DNA of 64,000 nt, taken from contig NC_010545.1 of assembly GCF_000069945.1 (NCBI RefSeq), forward strand, positions 1,054,001-1,118,000, written 5' to 3'. A program made the translations under genes and the position numbers. Positions 9,618 to 19,253 of the stretch are shown here, piece after piece (position 1 is the first letter of the stretch; each line of letters starts with the position of its first letter). Origin of the DNA: Corynebacterium urealyticum DSM 7109. GTDB taxonomy: Bacteria > Actinomycetota > Actinomycetes > Mycobacteriales > Mycobacteriaceae. The notes beneath the pieces were generated by a model that saw only the letters and a list, made by a program, of their open reading frames with translations, did no database searches and had not been told where the DNA came from.

Positions 9618-10586
9618 GTGACCCACAAAGAGTATCGGCCGACCATTGCGCAGGTCCGGACCTTCGCGACGATCGCGGAACACGGCCACTTCGGCACCGC
9701 CGCGGCGCACCTGGGCATTTCCCAGCCCTCGCTCTCGCAGGCACTCGCGACCCTCGAGCAGGGGCTCGGAGTGCAGCTGATCGAGCGCTCCACCCGAAAA
9801 GTCATCGTGACGCCGATGGGGCGGTCGCTGTTGCCTTTTGCCCACGCCACCCTGGAGAGCGTGGACGCGCTCGTCGATCATGCCAACTCTGTGAAAGGCG
9901 GGCTGGGGAGCGCACTGGTGGTGGGGATGATTCCGACGATCGCGCCATTCCTTCTTCCGGATTTCTTGCGCGCCCTCGACGAGCCACAGGCTGGGGATAC
10001 TCCCCGCATCGTGGAGGAGAAGACCCACCACCTGGTCGATGCCCTCCGGCAAGGGCGTATCGACGTCGCAGTCCTGGGCCTTCCCTTTGAGGACGCCGGG
10101 CTGACCACGATTCCCCTCTACGACGAGGAGTTCGTGGTGGTCGTCCCGGAAGGCCACCCGATGGCCGGACGCCGTGATCTGCGGGTCACCGACCTCGAAA
10201 AGCTTGACCTTCTGCTCCTCGATGAGGGGCACTGCTTGCGGGACCAGGTGATGGACCTGTGCCGCAGGGTGAATATGAGCCATGATCCCCGGCTGGCGGT
10301 GACCCGGGCAACGAGTCTGTCCACCGTGGTGCATCTCGTGGCCGCCGGGCAGGGTGCGACTCTCGTCCCGCTGAGCGCGGTGCCCAGTGAGTGCCAGCGC
10401 CCGGGCATCGGCCTGGCGACCTTTGACCCCGAGGAGAAGGCGGCGGGTCGCACCGTGGGGATTGCCTACCGCTCCAGCAGCGTGCGCACCGAGGATTACG
10501 AAGAGCTTGGGCGGGTCCTCTCCGAGGCGTATGAGGTGGTACAGAAGACTGCTCGAGCGGAGCTGGCCGCTAGCCTTGGTGAATAA
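9618..10586 (+). CDS. oxyR: LysR-family peroxide sensor OxyR
   Basis: Hydrogen-peroxide-responsive regulator. The N-terminal helix-turn-helix spans residues 1-65 (FGTAAAHLGISQPSLSQALATLE). The effector domain carries the redox pair C206 and C215 in LLDEGHCLRDQVMDLC, the segment that forms the disulphide in OxyR proteins. The 322-residue length is normal. Start GTG at 9618 with a weak AGGTAG upstream. In C. glutamicum OxyR represses catalase and dps and also sits beside hrpA. The 3' end overlaps the convergent DUF3516 helicase gene by 17 bases. Confidence 0.93.
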   Translation: MTHKEYRPTIAQVRTFATIAEHGHFGTAAAHLGISQPSLSQALATLEQGLGVQLIERSTRKVIVTPMGRSLLPFAHATLESVDALVDHANSVKGGLGSALVVGMIPTIAPFLLPDFLRALDEPQAGDTPRIVEEKTHHLVDALRQGRIDVAVLGLPFEDAGLTTIPLYDEEFVVVVPEGHPMAGRRDLRVTDLEKLDLLLLDEGHCLRDQVMDLCRRVNMSHDPRLAVTRATSLSTVVHLVAAGQGATLVPLSAVPSECQRPGIGLATFDPEEKAAGRTVGIAYRSSSVRTEDYEELGRVLSEAYEVVQKTARAELAASLGE

Positions 10587-13128
10587 TCAGGCTCGCTAGC
10601 CGTACCTCGCCGGCCTCGTCTGTAGCGGCCAGGTCCACCATGCCTTCGAAGGCCCATCCGTGGTCCTTTTCCGGGTCGTCCAGAATCTGGCGCACGCGCC
10701 ACTGGCCCGGCGCCCCCTCCGGAGCCTCGTCGATGAGCACCATCGAGTTGGAACGGGCGTCGGCGTCGACCCCCAGGTCCGCATACTCCTCGAAGTAGTC
10801 GTCCATGGCGGCCGGCCAATCGGGTGTTTCCTCCAAGTAGGAGTCCAGTTCTGCCAGCTGATCCTCTTTCTCGAAGGCGAAGAGTTCGACGTGGCGGAAC
10901 ATGTGGTTGCGCACCATGCGCCGCAGTGCTCGCTTGTTGGCCGAGAGAGCGGAACTATCGGTGACCCCGAAGGCGTGTTCCGTGACCTGCTCCTCAGTGA
11001 GCGGGGCATCAGGGTCGGAGAGGGTGGCCCACTCGTCCAATAGGGAGGAGTCCACCTGGCGGATGAGCTCGCCTAGCCACTCGATGATGTCCTCGAGCTC
11101 CTCCGTGCGGTAGCTCTGTGGCACCGAATGATCCAGGGTGCGCCACGCGTCGGTGAGGTAGCGCAGCACCACGCCCTCGGAACGCCCCAGCTGGTAGGTC
11201 GCGATGAGGTCCGAGAAAGTCATGCCCTTTTCGATCATGTCCCGCAGAACTGACTTCGGGGAGATGTCGAAGTCCTTCGCCCAAGGGTTGGATTCGCAGA
11301 AGATCTCGAAGGCATTGTCGAGGGAATCGGCCAGCGGCTGCGGATAGGTGACGTCCTCGAGGATGTTCATCCGCTCGGTGTAGTCCACGCCTTCCGCCTT
11401 GAGCGCGGCGAGCTCCTCATCGCGGGCCGCGCGCTGCTGGCCGCTGAGAACCTGGCGGGGATCGTCGAGGACCGCCTCGAAGGTGGAAATCACGTCCAGG
11501 GTGAATTCTGGGGACTCCGGGTCGAGCAGGTCCAGGGCAGCCAGCGCGAACGGGGCTAGAGGTTGGTTGAGTGCGAAGTCGCGCTGCAATTCCTGGGTCA
11601 GGCGGGCGTCCTTACCGGATGGCGTGTCCGCATCGAATTCCTCGACCACCTCAGAACGGAGAAGGCCACGGTAGAGCTCAATCGTGGTGCGGATATGCGC
11701 GTTCTGCTTCGCGCGTGTTTCGTGGCTGCTGCGGAGCAACCGCTTCAGGGCAGCGAAGGTCCATTCATCGCGGGCGATGATGTTCAGCAGCATCGAGTTG
11801 CTCATCGTGAACTGGCTGACCAGCTCCTCTGGCTCCGCGGTGAGCAGGCGTTCGTACGTGCTCTCGGACCAGGTGGTTCGGCCCTGTGGTGCGGATTTCT
11901 TGCGCAGCCGCTTGAGTTTCTTCGGGTCCGTTCCGGCCCGCTGGCGGAGCCGGAAGTTCTCGATCTCGTGTTCCGGTGCCTGGACGACGACGGTGCCTTC
12001 CGTGTCGTAGCCCGCGCGTCCCGCCCGTCCGGCAATCTGGTGGAACTCCCGCGACTTCAGGATGCGGTGGCGTTCGCCGTCGAACTTGGCTAGCTCCGTC
12101 ATGAGTACCGAGCGGATCGGGACGTTGATTCCCACGCCCAGGGTGTCGGTGCCACAAATGACGGTCAGTAGGCCCTGCTGGGCAAGCTGCTCCACCAGGC
12201 GCCGGTATTTCGGCAGCAGGCCGGCGTGGTGGACACCAATCCCGCGGCGCAGCAGCTTGGACAGGGTTTTGCCGAAGTTAGTGGTGAACTTGAAATTTCC
12301 GATGGCTTCCGCGATCGCCTTCTTCTTCTCCTCGCCGACCAAGCTCAGGCTCGTCAGGGCCTGAGCGCGCTCAATGGCCTCGCGCTGGGTGAAGTGCACG
12401 ACGTAGACCGGGGCTTTGCCGTCCTTGACCAGCTCTTCGATGGTCTCGTGCACCGGGGTGTAGACGTAGTCGAAGCTCAGCGGCACCGGTCGCACCGAGC
12501 CTGCGACGTGGGTGCAGGGCCTGCCGGTGCGGTCGGTCAGGTCATTCTCAAGCCACGTGGTGTCGCCCAGGGTGGCGCTCATCAGCAGGAACTGGGCGTG
12601 GGGCAGTTCTAGGAGGGGGACCTGCCAAGCCCAGCCGCGGTCGGGTTCGGAGTAGTAGTGGAACTCGTCCATGACCACTTGGTCGACCTGTGCATTCTTG
12701 CCGTCGCGAAGGGCGATATTGGCGAGGATCTCGGCGGTGGCACAGATGATGGGGGCGCCGCCGTTGACGGTGGCATCACCGGTCATCATGCCGACGTTTT
12801 CTGGACCGAAGGTCGCGCACAGGTCGAAGAACTTTTCGCTGACCAGCGCCTTGATTGGGGCAGTGTAGAAACTGCGCTGCCCGCGTGCCAGTGCCACGAA
12901 GTGGGCAGCCAAAGCCACCATGGACTTTCCGGAGCCCGTGGGGGTCGCCAGGATGACGTGATCCTGGGCGACCAGCGCTGTGGCGGCCTCCTTCTGCGCC
13001 TCGTAGAGGCTGATCCCACGATCTTCCGTCCACCGCAGGAACGACGCCAAGACGGCGTCGTCGACGAGTCCTTCAGGGACCTCGTCGAGGTCGGGGAGTA
13101 GGTCGGCCAGCTGGGCAGCGATTCCCAC
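10570..13128 (-). CDS. Ski2-like DEAD/DEAH-box helicase with C-terminal DUF3516
   Basis: 852-residue superfamily 2 helicase of an actinobacterial family. Walker A is TPTGSGKS (62-69), the DExH box is DEFH (154-157), SAT is near 186, and the motif VI region reads QIAGRAGRAGYD. The C-terminal half (about 400-852) corresponds to DUF3516, found only with this helicase type. It probably acts on structured RNA; its substrate has not been established to my knowledge. The start is a GTG sharing one base with the stop of the upstream PAC2 gene (TAGTG), so the two are translationally coupled. Its end overlaps oxyR on the other strand. Confidence 0.88.
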   Translation of the reverse strand: MGIAAQLADLLPDLDEVPEGLVDDAVLASFLRWTEDRGISLYEAQKEAATALVAQDHVILATPTGSGKSMVALAAHFVALARGQRSFYTAPIKALVSEKFFDLCATFGPENVGMMTGDATVNGGAPIICATAEILANIALRDGKNAQVDQVVMDEFHYYSEPDRGWAWQVPLLELPHAQFLLMSATLGDTTWLENDLTDRTGRPCTHVAGSVRPVPLSFDYVYTPVHETIEELVKDGKAPVYVVHFTQREAIERAQALTSLSLVGEEKKKAIAEAIGNFKFTTNFGKTLSKLLRRGIGVHHAGLLPKYRRLVEQLAQQGLLTVICGTDTLGVGINVPIRSVLMTELAKFDGERHRILKSREFHQIAGRAGRAGYDTEGTVVVQAPEHEIENFRLRQRAGTDPKKLKRLRKKSAPQGRTTWSESTYERLLTAEPEELVSQFTMSNSMLLNIIARDEWTFAALKRLLRSSHETRAKQNAHIRTTIELYRGLLRSEVVEEFDADTPSGKDARLTQELQRDFALNQPLAPFALAALDLLDPESPEFTLDVISTFEAVLDDPRQVLSGQQRAARDEELAALKAEGVDYTERMNILEDVTYPQPLADSLDNAFEIFCESNPWAKDFDISPKSVLRDMIEKGMTFSDLIATYQLGRSEGVVLRYLTDAWRTLDHSVPQSYRTEELEDIIEWLGELIRQVDSSLLDEWATLSDPDAPLTEEQVTEHAFGVTDSSALSANKRALRRMVRNHMFRHVELFAFEKEDQLAELDSYLEETPDWPAAMDDYFEEYADLGVDADARSNSMVLIDEAPEGAPGQWRVRQILDDPEKDHGWAFEGMVDLAATDEAGEVRLASLIIHQG

Positions 13129-14162
13129 TACTGTGTGTCTCCTTCACCGTCGTCGTGTGGGTCGTTGCTATCGCCGGGCTTCTTCGGATCCTCCCCATCT
13201 GCCTCGGAATCGGTATCCGCCGCGTCATTCATCCGGGCTAGGAATGCCTCGAACTCGGCGCCCAGCTCCTCGCCAGTGGGGATGTCCTGTCCTGGTTCGA
13301 GCAACGAACTCTTCTTCTTTTGAAGCCTACGGACTTCCTTGTCGTACTGCTGCTCGAGGGCACCAACGACGGTGGCGATCTCGTGGGAGTCCTGCGTCTG
13401 CTGTGCGAGCTGCTGCTGCACCCGGGACATATCCTTCTCGAGCGTCTTCAACGGAAGCTCGCGGTCGGCAAGGTCTGCGAAGGCCTTCAGCAGCGCGTAG
13501 CTTGCCTCCGGGTACTCCGAACCGGCGATGTAGTGAGGCACATGGGCGGTAAGCCCAATGGCGTCGAATCCTGCGGCGGACAGCTGCATTTCGGTCTCGA
13601 GCGCTGCAGCCCCGGGGACCACCAGCCGTGCGTCCCACGTGTGGTAGTCCCGCACCAGCGACGGTTCCGAGGCATGCGCGGAAACCACCAGCGGGCGGGT
13701 GTGCGGCACCGTCATCGGGGCAGAGTAGAAAGAAATCGCTCGGGAGACGTTTGCTCTCTGCGCCAACTCCACGATCGCGTGCCCAAAAGCCTCCCACTTC
13801 AGATCCGGCTCAGGGCCGGCGACCAGCAGGAAGGGCCGGTCGTTGACATCCTTGACGATGCGTACGTCCAGGCTGAGCTTGTCGGACTTAGTGATCCGGT
13901 TCTCGTCGATCGTGATGCTGGGGCGCCGTGCGCGGTAATCCAGCAGATCATCGAGGTTGAAGCTAGCGACAACCGAGCTTTCCAGTGCCTCCAGGAGATG
14001 ATTTCCACTGACTGCGATGGCCTGGCCCGCATCGGCATAGCCCTGGAGAGCGATGAGCATCGGAATACCTTCGTCCGGAGAATCCGCCTCTAGCGGGACG
14101 GGGTATTCCATTTCGTACATGGCGTTCCGGGGACGGCGACCAAAAGAATTATCCTGAGGCAT
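13128..14162 (-). CDS. PAC2-family protein
   Basis: 344-residue protein with a PAC2 domain (about 18-240). This fold is shared with proteasome-assembly chaperone 2 and archaeal/actinobacterial homologues. Recognisable are IALQGYADAGQA near the N-terminus and GLTAHVPHYIA in the middle. A coiled region follows (about 240-290, with QKKKSS), then a strongly acidic disordered tail. ATG at 14162 is chosen because AAGGAAGGGAG lies upstream; the frame extends to 14249 without support. It forms an operon with the DUF3516 helicase. Function in corynebacteria, which lack a 20S proteasome, is unknown. Confidence 0.85.
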   Translation of the reverse strand: MPQDNSFGRRPRNAMYEMEYPVPLEADSPDEGIPMLIALQGYADAGQAIAVSGNHLLEALESSVVASFNLDDLLDYRARRPSITIDENRITKSDKLSLDVRIVKDVNDRPFLLVAGPEPDLKWEAFGHAIVELAQRANVSRAISFYSAPMTVPHTRPLVVSAHASEPSLVRDYHTWDARLVVPGAAALETEMQLSAAGFDAIGLTAHVPHYIAGSEYPEASYALLKAFADLADRELPLKTLEKDMSRVQQQLAQQTQDSHEIATVVGALEQQYDKEVRRLQKKKSSLLEPGQDIPTGEELGAEFEAFLARMNDAADTDSEADGEDPKKPGDSNDPHDDGEGDTQ

Positions 14163-14273
14163 CGTCTTCGCGCTCCCTTCCTTAACAACGACAGCGGGCC
14201 AGCAGGGCCGGGGCCAGGGTTTCAACCGAGTCCAGGTCAGCGAAAACACGTGGCGGGCACCGACGTGGGGAAG

Positions 14274-14299
14274 TTATCCACAGTCCCTGCGTGTCCACA
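14274..14299. promoter_or_regulatory. DnaA-box match between PAC2 and DUF4192 genes
   Basis: TTATCCACA at 14274-14282 is a perfect DnaA box. A partial TGTCCACA follows at 14292-14299. Only one site is perfect and no AT-rich unwinding element is nearby, so this is not an origin. It may be a regulatory or titration site, or chance. Confidence 0.3.
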
Positions 14300-14374
14300 G
14301 GGTCCTGGCTGTTCTCCTCCGCCGACCAACGCTACTGCGTCGGGGCTGGCCGAGTGATCGAGCACACTTTACTC

Positions 14375-15691
14375 ATGAGATCACATCATTCACGTCATTC
14401 TAACCACAACGACCACCGGAATATTCCCCACGAGACCAGCGCCGCGCAGGCCCAGTCATCCGGCAGTAGGCTACGGGGCGCCCGAGAACACAGCGCAGCT
14501 CCAACCGGGCAACCCAGCATCTCCTTGGGAGCCGACCCCGGGGCTCTTTTGGCGGGTCTGCCGGCCATGCTCGGCTTCACACCGCACGACTCCCTGGTGC
14601 TCATCGGCCTCCAGCCGGCCAGCAAGGACAGGTCGCCTCGGGATAGCAGCCCGGGCACCCGGGCCGCCATACACCGCACCGTCACCTTTCAGGTAGGCCC
14701 CGTCGTGAGAGCAGACTTGGGCGGAGATAGCACCGGGGAGGCCATCGAGACCTTCTGTGCCGCCCTGGGCGCGCCCATCTTGGACACCGTGCCGACGGAC
14801 CAATGCCCGCAAGCGATCATCCTCGTTATCGGCGACACCCCGGCCCGTGGCGTCGACGTGTTCACGGACACACGAACTCAACTCGCTCTGGCAGGAATCC
14901 CGGTGTACACCAGCCACTGGGCCCAGGAGATCGCAGATCATCAAAAGTGGGCGACATACGACCTCCACACACAACTATGGGTGGATGAGGGCACCATCCC
15001 GGTACAGAGTGCCAACCCAGTAGTTCTCCACGCGGGGGTGACCAACGCCCTGAACTTCGCAGCCCGCGAGGACATGGAATGCTGGCTGGACGAACAGGAC
15101 CCACCCTTGGCAGGACATCTGAACCCGCAGTGCCTGGACGCCGCCCTCAACCAGTTGTTGGCAAAAACAGAAGAGATACTCGATGGACTCACCACGGTGG
15201 AGGACGCAATGGCGGACCAGCAGCTCCTCGGCGTGATCGCTGGGCTCTGTGCAGACCCGCGCAGTCAGGCCTTTGTTATCACCGCATCAATCGGCATGCC
15301 CTCGCCCGTAATCCGGTCACTTCTCGCGGCCACCGCTCGCCACTGTGTCGGCGACGTGAGAAGCAACGTGCTCTACGTGCTTACACAGGTACTCGTCGGG
15401 AATGGGGAAGGGGTAGTCGCGTTCCACACCGCGCGCCGGGCAGTCTGCGAAGCGACCAGCGCTAGGGGATGGAAGGATAATCAGGTGCTCGTCATAGCCC
15501 TGAAAACCGGCCTCGCGCTCCAAATCGTCAAGGATAAGGTCGCAATCGCCACAGAGGTCCTGAACGGGAAGAACCCCCACGAAGACATCTCGGGCGACAC
15601 GAGGAAAATATTCACGCGGGTACTCGACTGGGATGCGGTAGGGCACCTTCGCCTCCTCGACAGCGAGGGGCGCGAGCTTGAGAACCCCTAA
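14375..15691 (+). CDS. DUF4192 domain-containing protein
   Basis: 438-residue cytoplasmic protein of the actinobacterial DUF4192 family, unknown function. The conserved domain begins around residue 46 with [29 protein letters not shown] and runs almost to the end. The first 45 residues are His/Ser-rich and poorly conserved. Start uncertain: ATG 14375 was chosen, but in-frame GTG 14354 and ATG 14291 are possible and none has a strong ribosome binding site. Its last bases overlap the convergent galE stop. Confidence 0.75.
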   Translation: MRSHHSRHSNHNDHRNIPHETSAAQAQSSGSRLRGAREHSAAPTGQPSISLGADPGALLAGLPAMLGFTPHDSLVLIGLQPASKDRSPRDSSPGTRAAIHRTVTFQVGPVVRADLGGDSTGEAIETFCAALGAPILDTVPTDQCPQAIILVIGDTPARGVDVFTDTRTQLALAGIPVYTSHWAQEIADHQKWATYDLHTQLWVDEGTIPVQSANPVVLHAGVTNALNFAAREDMECWLDEQDPPLAGHLNPQCLDAALNQLLAKTEEILDGLTTVEDAMADQQLLGVIAGLCADPRSQAFVITASIGMPSPVIRSLLAATARHCVGDVRSNVLYVLTQVLVGNGEGVVAFHTARRAVCEATSARGWKDNQVLVIALKTGLALQIVKDKVAIATEVLNGKNPHEDISGDTRKIFTRVLDWDAVGHLRLLDSEGRELENP

Positions 15692-16704
15692 GGACGGGGA
15701 GCGGAGTGGGCCGCGTCACCCAGCGCGGAAGTAAACCGCCAAGCGTCCGACACCACCGTCGTCAGGTCCGAGAGTTTCGGCTCCCAACCCAGTTCAGCGA
15801 TGGCCTTCGCACTCGAGGCGATGAGCACTGCAGGGTCACCGGCGCGCCGAGGAGCCTCGATTGCAGGGATCTCTGCTCCGGTGACCTCCCGGCAGGTGTC
15901 GATGACCTCCCGGACGCTGAACCCATCACCGCTACCGAGATTGAAGATCCGGTGCTCGCCGGCCACGTTGGAGGTTGCGGCCAGCACGTGGGCGTCCGCG
16001 AGGTCCTTGATATGGATGTAGTCGCGCACCGCGGTGCCGTCCTTGGTAGGCCAATCGGAGCCGAAGATACTGATCGACTCACGGTGCCCCAGAGCGACCT
16101 GCAGGACGATGGGGATCAGGTGGGTCTCCACCTCGCGGTTTTCACCGAACTGCTGATAGGCACCCGCGACGTTGAAGTAGCGCAGGCTCGTTGCCGCCAG
16201 ATCGTAGGCCTTGGCGTAGGAGGTGAGCATGTAGTCGATCGTCAGCTTCGAGGCACCGTAGGGGTTCGTCGGGGCCGTGGGCATATCCTCCGTGATCGGC
16301 ACCTGTTCCGGTTCGCCGTAGCAGGCGGCGGTGGAGGAGAAGACGATGTTCTTCACACCCGCTTCGCGCATCGCGTCCAGCAGTGTGAGGGTCGTGACGA
16401 CATTGTGGTGCCAGTAGGCATCCGGCTGCTCCACGGATTCGCCCACGAGCGATCGAGCAGCAAAGTGAAACACGGCGGCGAAATCGCCATCCGCCAAAAC
16501 CTCGCTGGCCACATCGGCAATGTCTCCTTCCACAAAGTTCGCCTTGGGGTGGATCGCGGACCGATTGCCGGTGCTCAGATTATCCACGACGGTGACGTGG
16601 AACCCATTTTCGATGAGGACAGCGGTGCACACGCTGCCCACGTAGCCCGCGCCACCGGTGACGAGGACGTTGCTGCCAGGTTCAATTGCGTTGTGTTCAG
16701 TCAC
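15688..16704 (-). CDS. galE: UDP-glucose 4-epimerase GalE
   Basis: Interconverts UDP-glucose and UDP-galactose, supplying galactan precursors for the cell wall. It is an extended short-chain dehydrogenase: NAD-binding GGAGYVGS near residue 16, catalytic S/T and Y-x3-K (STAACYG and YGASK), and the family block YFNVAGA. From the GTG at 16704 it has 338 residues, the usual size; the frame upstream to 16761 would add 19 non-conserved residues. It lies directly downstream of dtxR, the arrangement also found in C. glutamicum, with 63 bases between them. Confidence 0.94.
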   Translation of the reverse strand: MTEHNAIEPGSNVLVTGGAGYVGSVCTAVLIENGFHVTVVDNLSTGNRSAIHPKANFVEGDIADVASEVLADGDFAAVFHFAARSLVGESVEQPDAYWHHNVVTTLTLLDAMREAGVKNIVFSSTAACYGEPEQVPITEDMPTAPTNPYGASKLTIDYMLTSYAKAYDLAATSLRYFNVAGAYQQFGENREVETHLIPIVLQVALGHRESISIFGSDWPTKDGTAVRDYIHIKDLADAHVLAATSNVAGEHRIFNLGSGDGFSVREVIDTCREVTGAEIPAIEAPRRAGDPAVLIASSAKAIAELGWEPKLSDLTTVVSDAWRFTSALGDAAHSAPRP

Positions 16705-16767
16705 TGTGGGGGCTTTCTTCAATAGAAGGAACGCGAGGTGTGAGGGGCCGCCGGACCCCAAAAATGG

Positions 16768-17487
16768 TTAAACGTCTGAGACGCTGCGGACGCGGACAGC
16801 GTGCGCCAACTCGCTGGGGATGGCGACCTCGGCAGAGCCGATACGCAGAATAAGGTGATCCTCAGCCGGAATCACAGTGACCGTGACACCCGGGAGAATG
16901 CCAGCCTTGCGCAGCCGCTTCATCAACGAGCCCTCGACCTGGACAATCTCGTTGAAGCTGGCGACCACGGCCTCATGCTCCTCACCGGCGGCAAGGTCGG
17001 CGGCACGAACCGAATTCGGATCCTCCGCCACCGCCGTCTGGGAAAAATCCGTGCTGTCCGCTGCCTGCTCGGTGAGGAAATTCAGCCCCGGGATAGGGTT
17101 GCCGAAGGGGGAGGTGTCGTGCTCATCGAGAACCTCGACCAGGCGCTGTTCGACCTCGTCACTCATGACGTGCTCCCACCGGCAGGCTTCGTCGTGGACC
17201 TTGTCCCACGGCAGCCCGATGACGTCGGTCAACAGACGCTCCGCGAGGCGGTGCTTGCGCATGACAGCGGTCGCGAGTGCCCGGCCCTCAGCGGAGAGCT
17301 TCAGGGAGCGGTCCTTCTCAACAGAGAGCAGACCATCGCGCTCCATGCGGGCCACCGTCTGGCTTACCGTCGGGCCGGACTGCTCAAGCCGTTCGGCGAT
17401 CCGGGCGCGCAGCGGCGGGATGCCCTCTTCCTCGAGCTCGTAAATCGTCCGGAGGTACATCTCCGTTGTGTCTACTAGATCGCGCAC
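16768..17487 (-). CDS. dtxR: Iron-dependent repressor DtxR
   Basis: Fe(II)-activated repressor of iron uptake and haem genes. The 239-residue protein has an N-terminal winged helix (to about 65; SGPTVSQTVARMERDGLL), a metal-binding dimerisation domain and a C-terminal SH3-like FeoA domain (about 150-239). All classical ligands are in place: H79, E83, H98 (ancillary site) and M10, C102, E105, H106 (primary site). Unlike MntR-type paralogues it keeps C102 and the SH3 domain. Start GTG at 17487 with AGAAAGG upstream. It sits between sigB and galE. The iron importer at 34-38 kb in this window is a probable target. Confidence 0.97.
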   Translation of the reverse strand: MRDLVDTTEMYLRTIYELEEEGIPPLRARIAERLEQSGPTVSQTVARMERDGLLSVEKDRSLKLSAEGRALATAVMRKHRLAERLLTDVIGLPWDKVHDEACRWEHVMSDEVEQRLVEVLDEHDTSPFGNPIPGLNFLTEQAADSTDFSQTAVAEDPNSVRAADLAAGEEHEAVVASFNEIVQVEGSLMKRLRKAGILPGVTVTVIPAEDHLILRIGSAEVAIPSELAHAVRVRSVSDV

Positions 17488-17578
17488 CCTACTGGCCCTT
17501 TCTCACCTTTCGAGCTGATGGAAGCCTCGAAAAAATCAACGCCTCAACCATACATCCCCGATCCAGGGGAGTGGCGCA

Positions 17579-18601
17579 CTATACCGCGTATTCGCGGAGT
17601 TTGTCCGCGCGCTGGCCCTCCCGCAGCTTCGCCATGACCTCGCGCTCGATCTGGCGCACCCGCTCACGGGAAAGACCGAACTGACGACCGATCTGGTCCA
17701 ACGTCCGGGGAAGGCCATCATCTAGTCCATAGCGCAGGGTGATGACATCCTGCTCTCGCTGCTCCAAAGTCGCCAGGACGGAGCGGATATCGGAGTGGCG
17801 CAGGCTGGCGACAACAGCAGCCTCGGCATCCTCCGCCTCAGAGTCCTCGATGAAGTCGCCCAGCGGGGCTTCCTCGTCGGTGCCGACCGGCATGTCGAGG
17901 CTCACCGGGTCGCGGGACTGCTTCATCAGCATCTCGATCCGATCCTCCGGGATCCCCGACTCTTCAGCCAGCTCCTCGTACGTCGCCTCACGACCCAGGT
18001 GCTGGTACATTTCGCGCTTGATGCGGGAGAGCTTATTAACCTGCTCCACCAGGTGAACCGGCAGGCGAATAGTGCGCGACTGGTCGGCCATACCGCGGGT
18101 GATGGCCTGACGGATCCACCAGGTGGCATAGGTGGAAAACTTGAAGCCCTTCTTGTAATCGAACTTCTCCATCGCGCGGATCAGACCCAGGTTGCCCTCC
18201 TGGATCAGGTCCAGCAGAGGCATGCCACGGCCGGTATAGCGCTTGGCCAACGAGACCACGAGACGCAGATTCGCCTCCAGCAGGTGAGTGCGTGCGGCCT
18301 TGCCCTCACGGGCGAGAATCTTCACATCGCGCTTCTTCGCACGCGTCAATGGCTCGCCACTCTTGAGCAGCTGCTCCGCATACAGCCCAGCCTCGATGCG
18401 TTGGGAAAGTTCAACCTCGTCCTCAGCAGTCAGAAGGGCAGTCTTGCCAATGCCGTTGAGATACACCCGGACGAGGTCGGCCGAAGGGTTTTCGTTATTG
18501 CCTCGGCGCCGACGGCGGTCAGTATTCTGCTCCTGCTGCGAAGAATCGTCCTTCGTAGACGTCGCGGGGGCAGAATCGCTGCCGTTGGTGGACTTGCTCA
18601 T
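17579..18601 (-). CDS. sigB: Sigma-70 family factor SigB
   Basis: Primary-like group 2 sigma factor used in general stress and the transition to stationary phase. The 340 residues have a short basic N-terminus (RRRRR near 30), then region 1.2 ([17 protein letters not shown]), region 2 ([21 protein letters not shown] and [13 protein letters not shown]), region 3 and region 4 ([20 protein letters not shown]). It lacks the long SigA extension. Followed by dtxR on the same strand after 91 bases, the classical corynebacterial order. Start ATG at 18601. Confidence 0.95.
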   Translation of the reverse strand: MSKSTNGSDSAPATSTKDDSSQQEQNTDRRRRRGNNENPSADLVRVYLNGIGKTALLTAEDEVELSQRIEAGLYAEQLLKSGEPLTRAKKRDVKILAREGKAARTHLLEANLRLVVSLAKRYTGRGMPLLDLIQEGNLGLIRAMEKFDYKKGFKFSTYATWWIRQAITRGMADQSRTIRLPVHLVEQVNKLSRIKREMYQHLGREATYEELAEESGIPEDRIEMLMKQSRDPVSLDMPVGTDEEAPLGDFIEDSEAEDAEAAVVASLRHSDIRSVLATLEQREQDVITLRYGLDDGLPRTLDQIGRQFGLSRERVRQIEREVMAKLREGQRADKLREYAV

Positions 18602-18775
18602 GCAGTTCGGTCTCCTCTTGAGCTCACGATGGGCATCCGACGGGGCGCTATTTTTGAGGCGCTAATACTACCAACGGCCGAGGTCCGGGTTTTGTTCCCA
18701 GACCCAGGTTCACCGTCGGGGCGAGGAATGCGTACACCCCACAAACGGGGGCTACTCACCCCACGCTTCGCCGAC

Positions 18776-19243
18776 CTAACACTCAACCAGCACGGTATAA
18801 GGGCCCTCGTTCACGGAGCTGACCTGCATATCCGCCCCAAACTCGCCAGTTTCAACATGGATCCCACGGTTCCGGAGCCCGTGGACGATCTTCTCAATCA
18901 CCGGCTCAGCAGCCGGACCCGGCATCGCCTCCGACCAGCTGGGGCGCCGACCCCGCTTCGTTTTACCCATCAGGGTGAACTGGCTAACCACCAGCACGGA
19001 ACCGCCCACCTCCTCAACCGACAGGTCCCGTTGGCCACCCCACGGCTCACCCGAGGCGGGGAACAACCGAAGCTCGGCGATCTTGCGCACCATCGTCTCC
19101 CACGCGTCGGCGTCGTCGTCCCTACCGCTGCCGATGAGCGCAAGCAACGCCGGACCGGAGACCTCACCGACTCGACGGACCTCACCGGAATCATCCCGGA
19201 CGTCGACGCTGGCCTGACTCACCGTGCTGATAACTGCCTTCAT
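18776..19243 (-). CDS. dtd: D-aminoacyl-tRNA deacylase
   Basis: Hydrolyses D-amino acids mischarged on tRNA. The 155-residue protein has the DTD active-site blocks SQFTL (87-91) and, near the C-terminus, NEGPYT (145-150), a variant of the usual NxGPVT. It lies ten bases downstream of the methyltransferase gene on the same strand, so both are probably cotranscribed. Start ATG at 19243. Confidence 0.93.
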   Translation of the reverse strand: MKAVISTVSQASVDVRDDSGEVRRVGEVSGPALLALIGSGRDDDADAWETMVRKIAELRLFPASGEPWGGQRDLSVEEVGGSVLVVSQFTLMGKTKRGRRPSWSEAMPGPAAEPVIEKIVHGLRNRGIHVETGEFGADMQVSSVNEGPYTVLVEC

Positions 19244-19253
19244 GATCCTCCAC

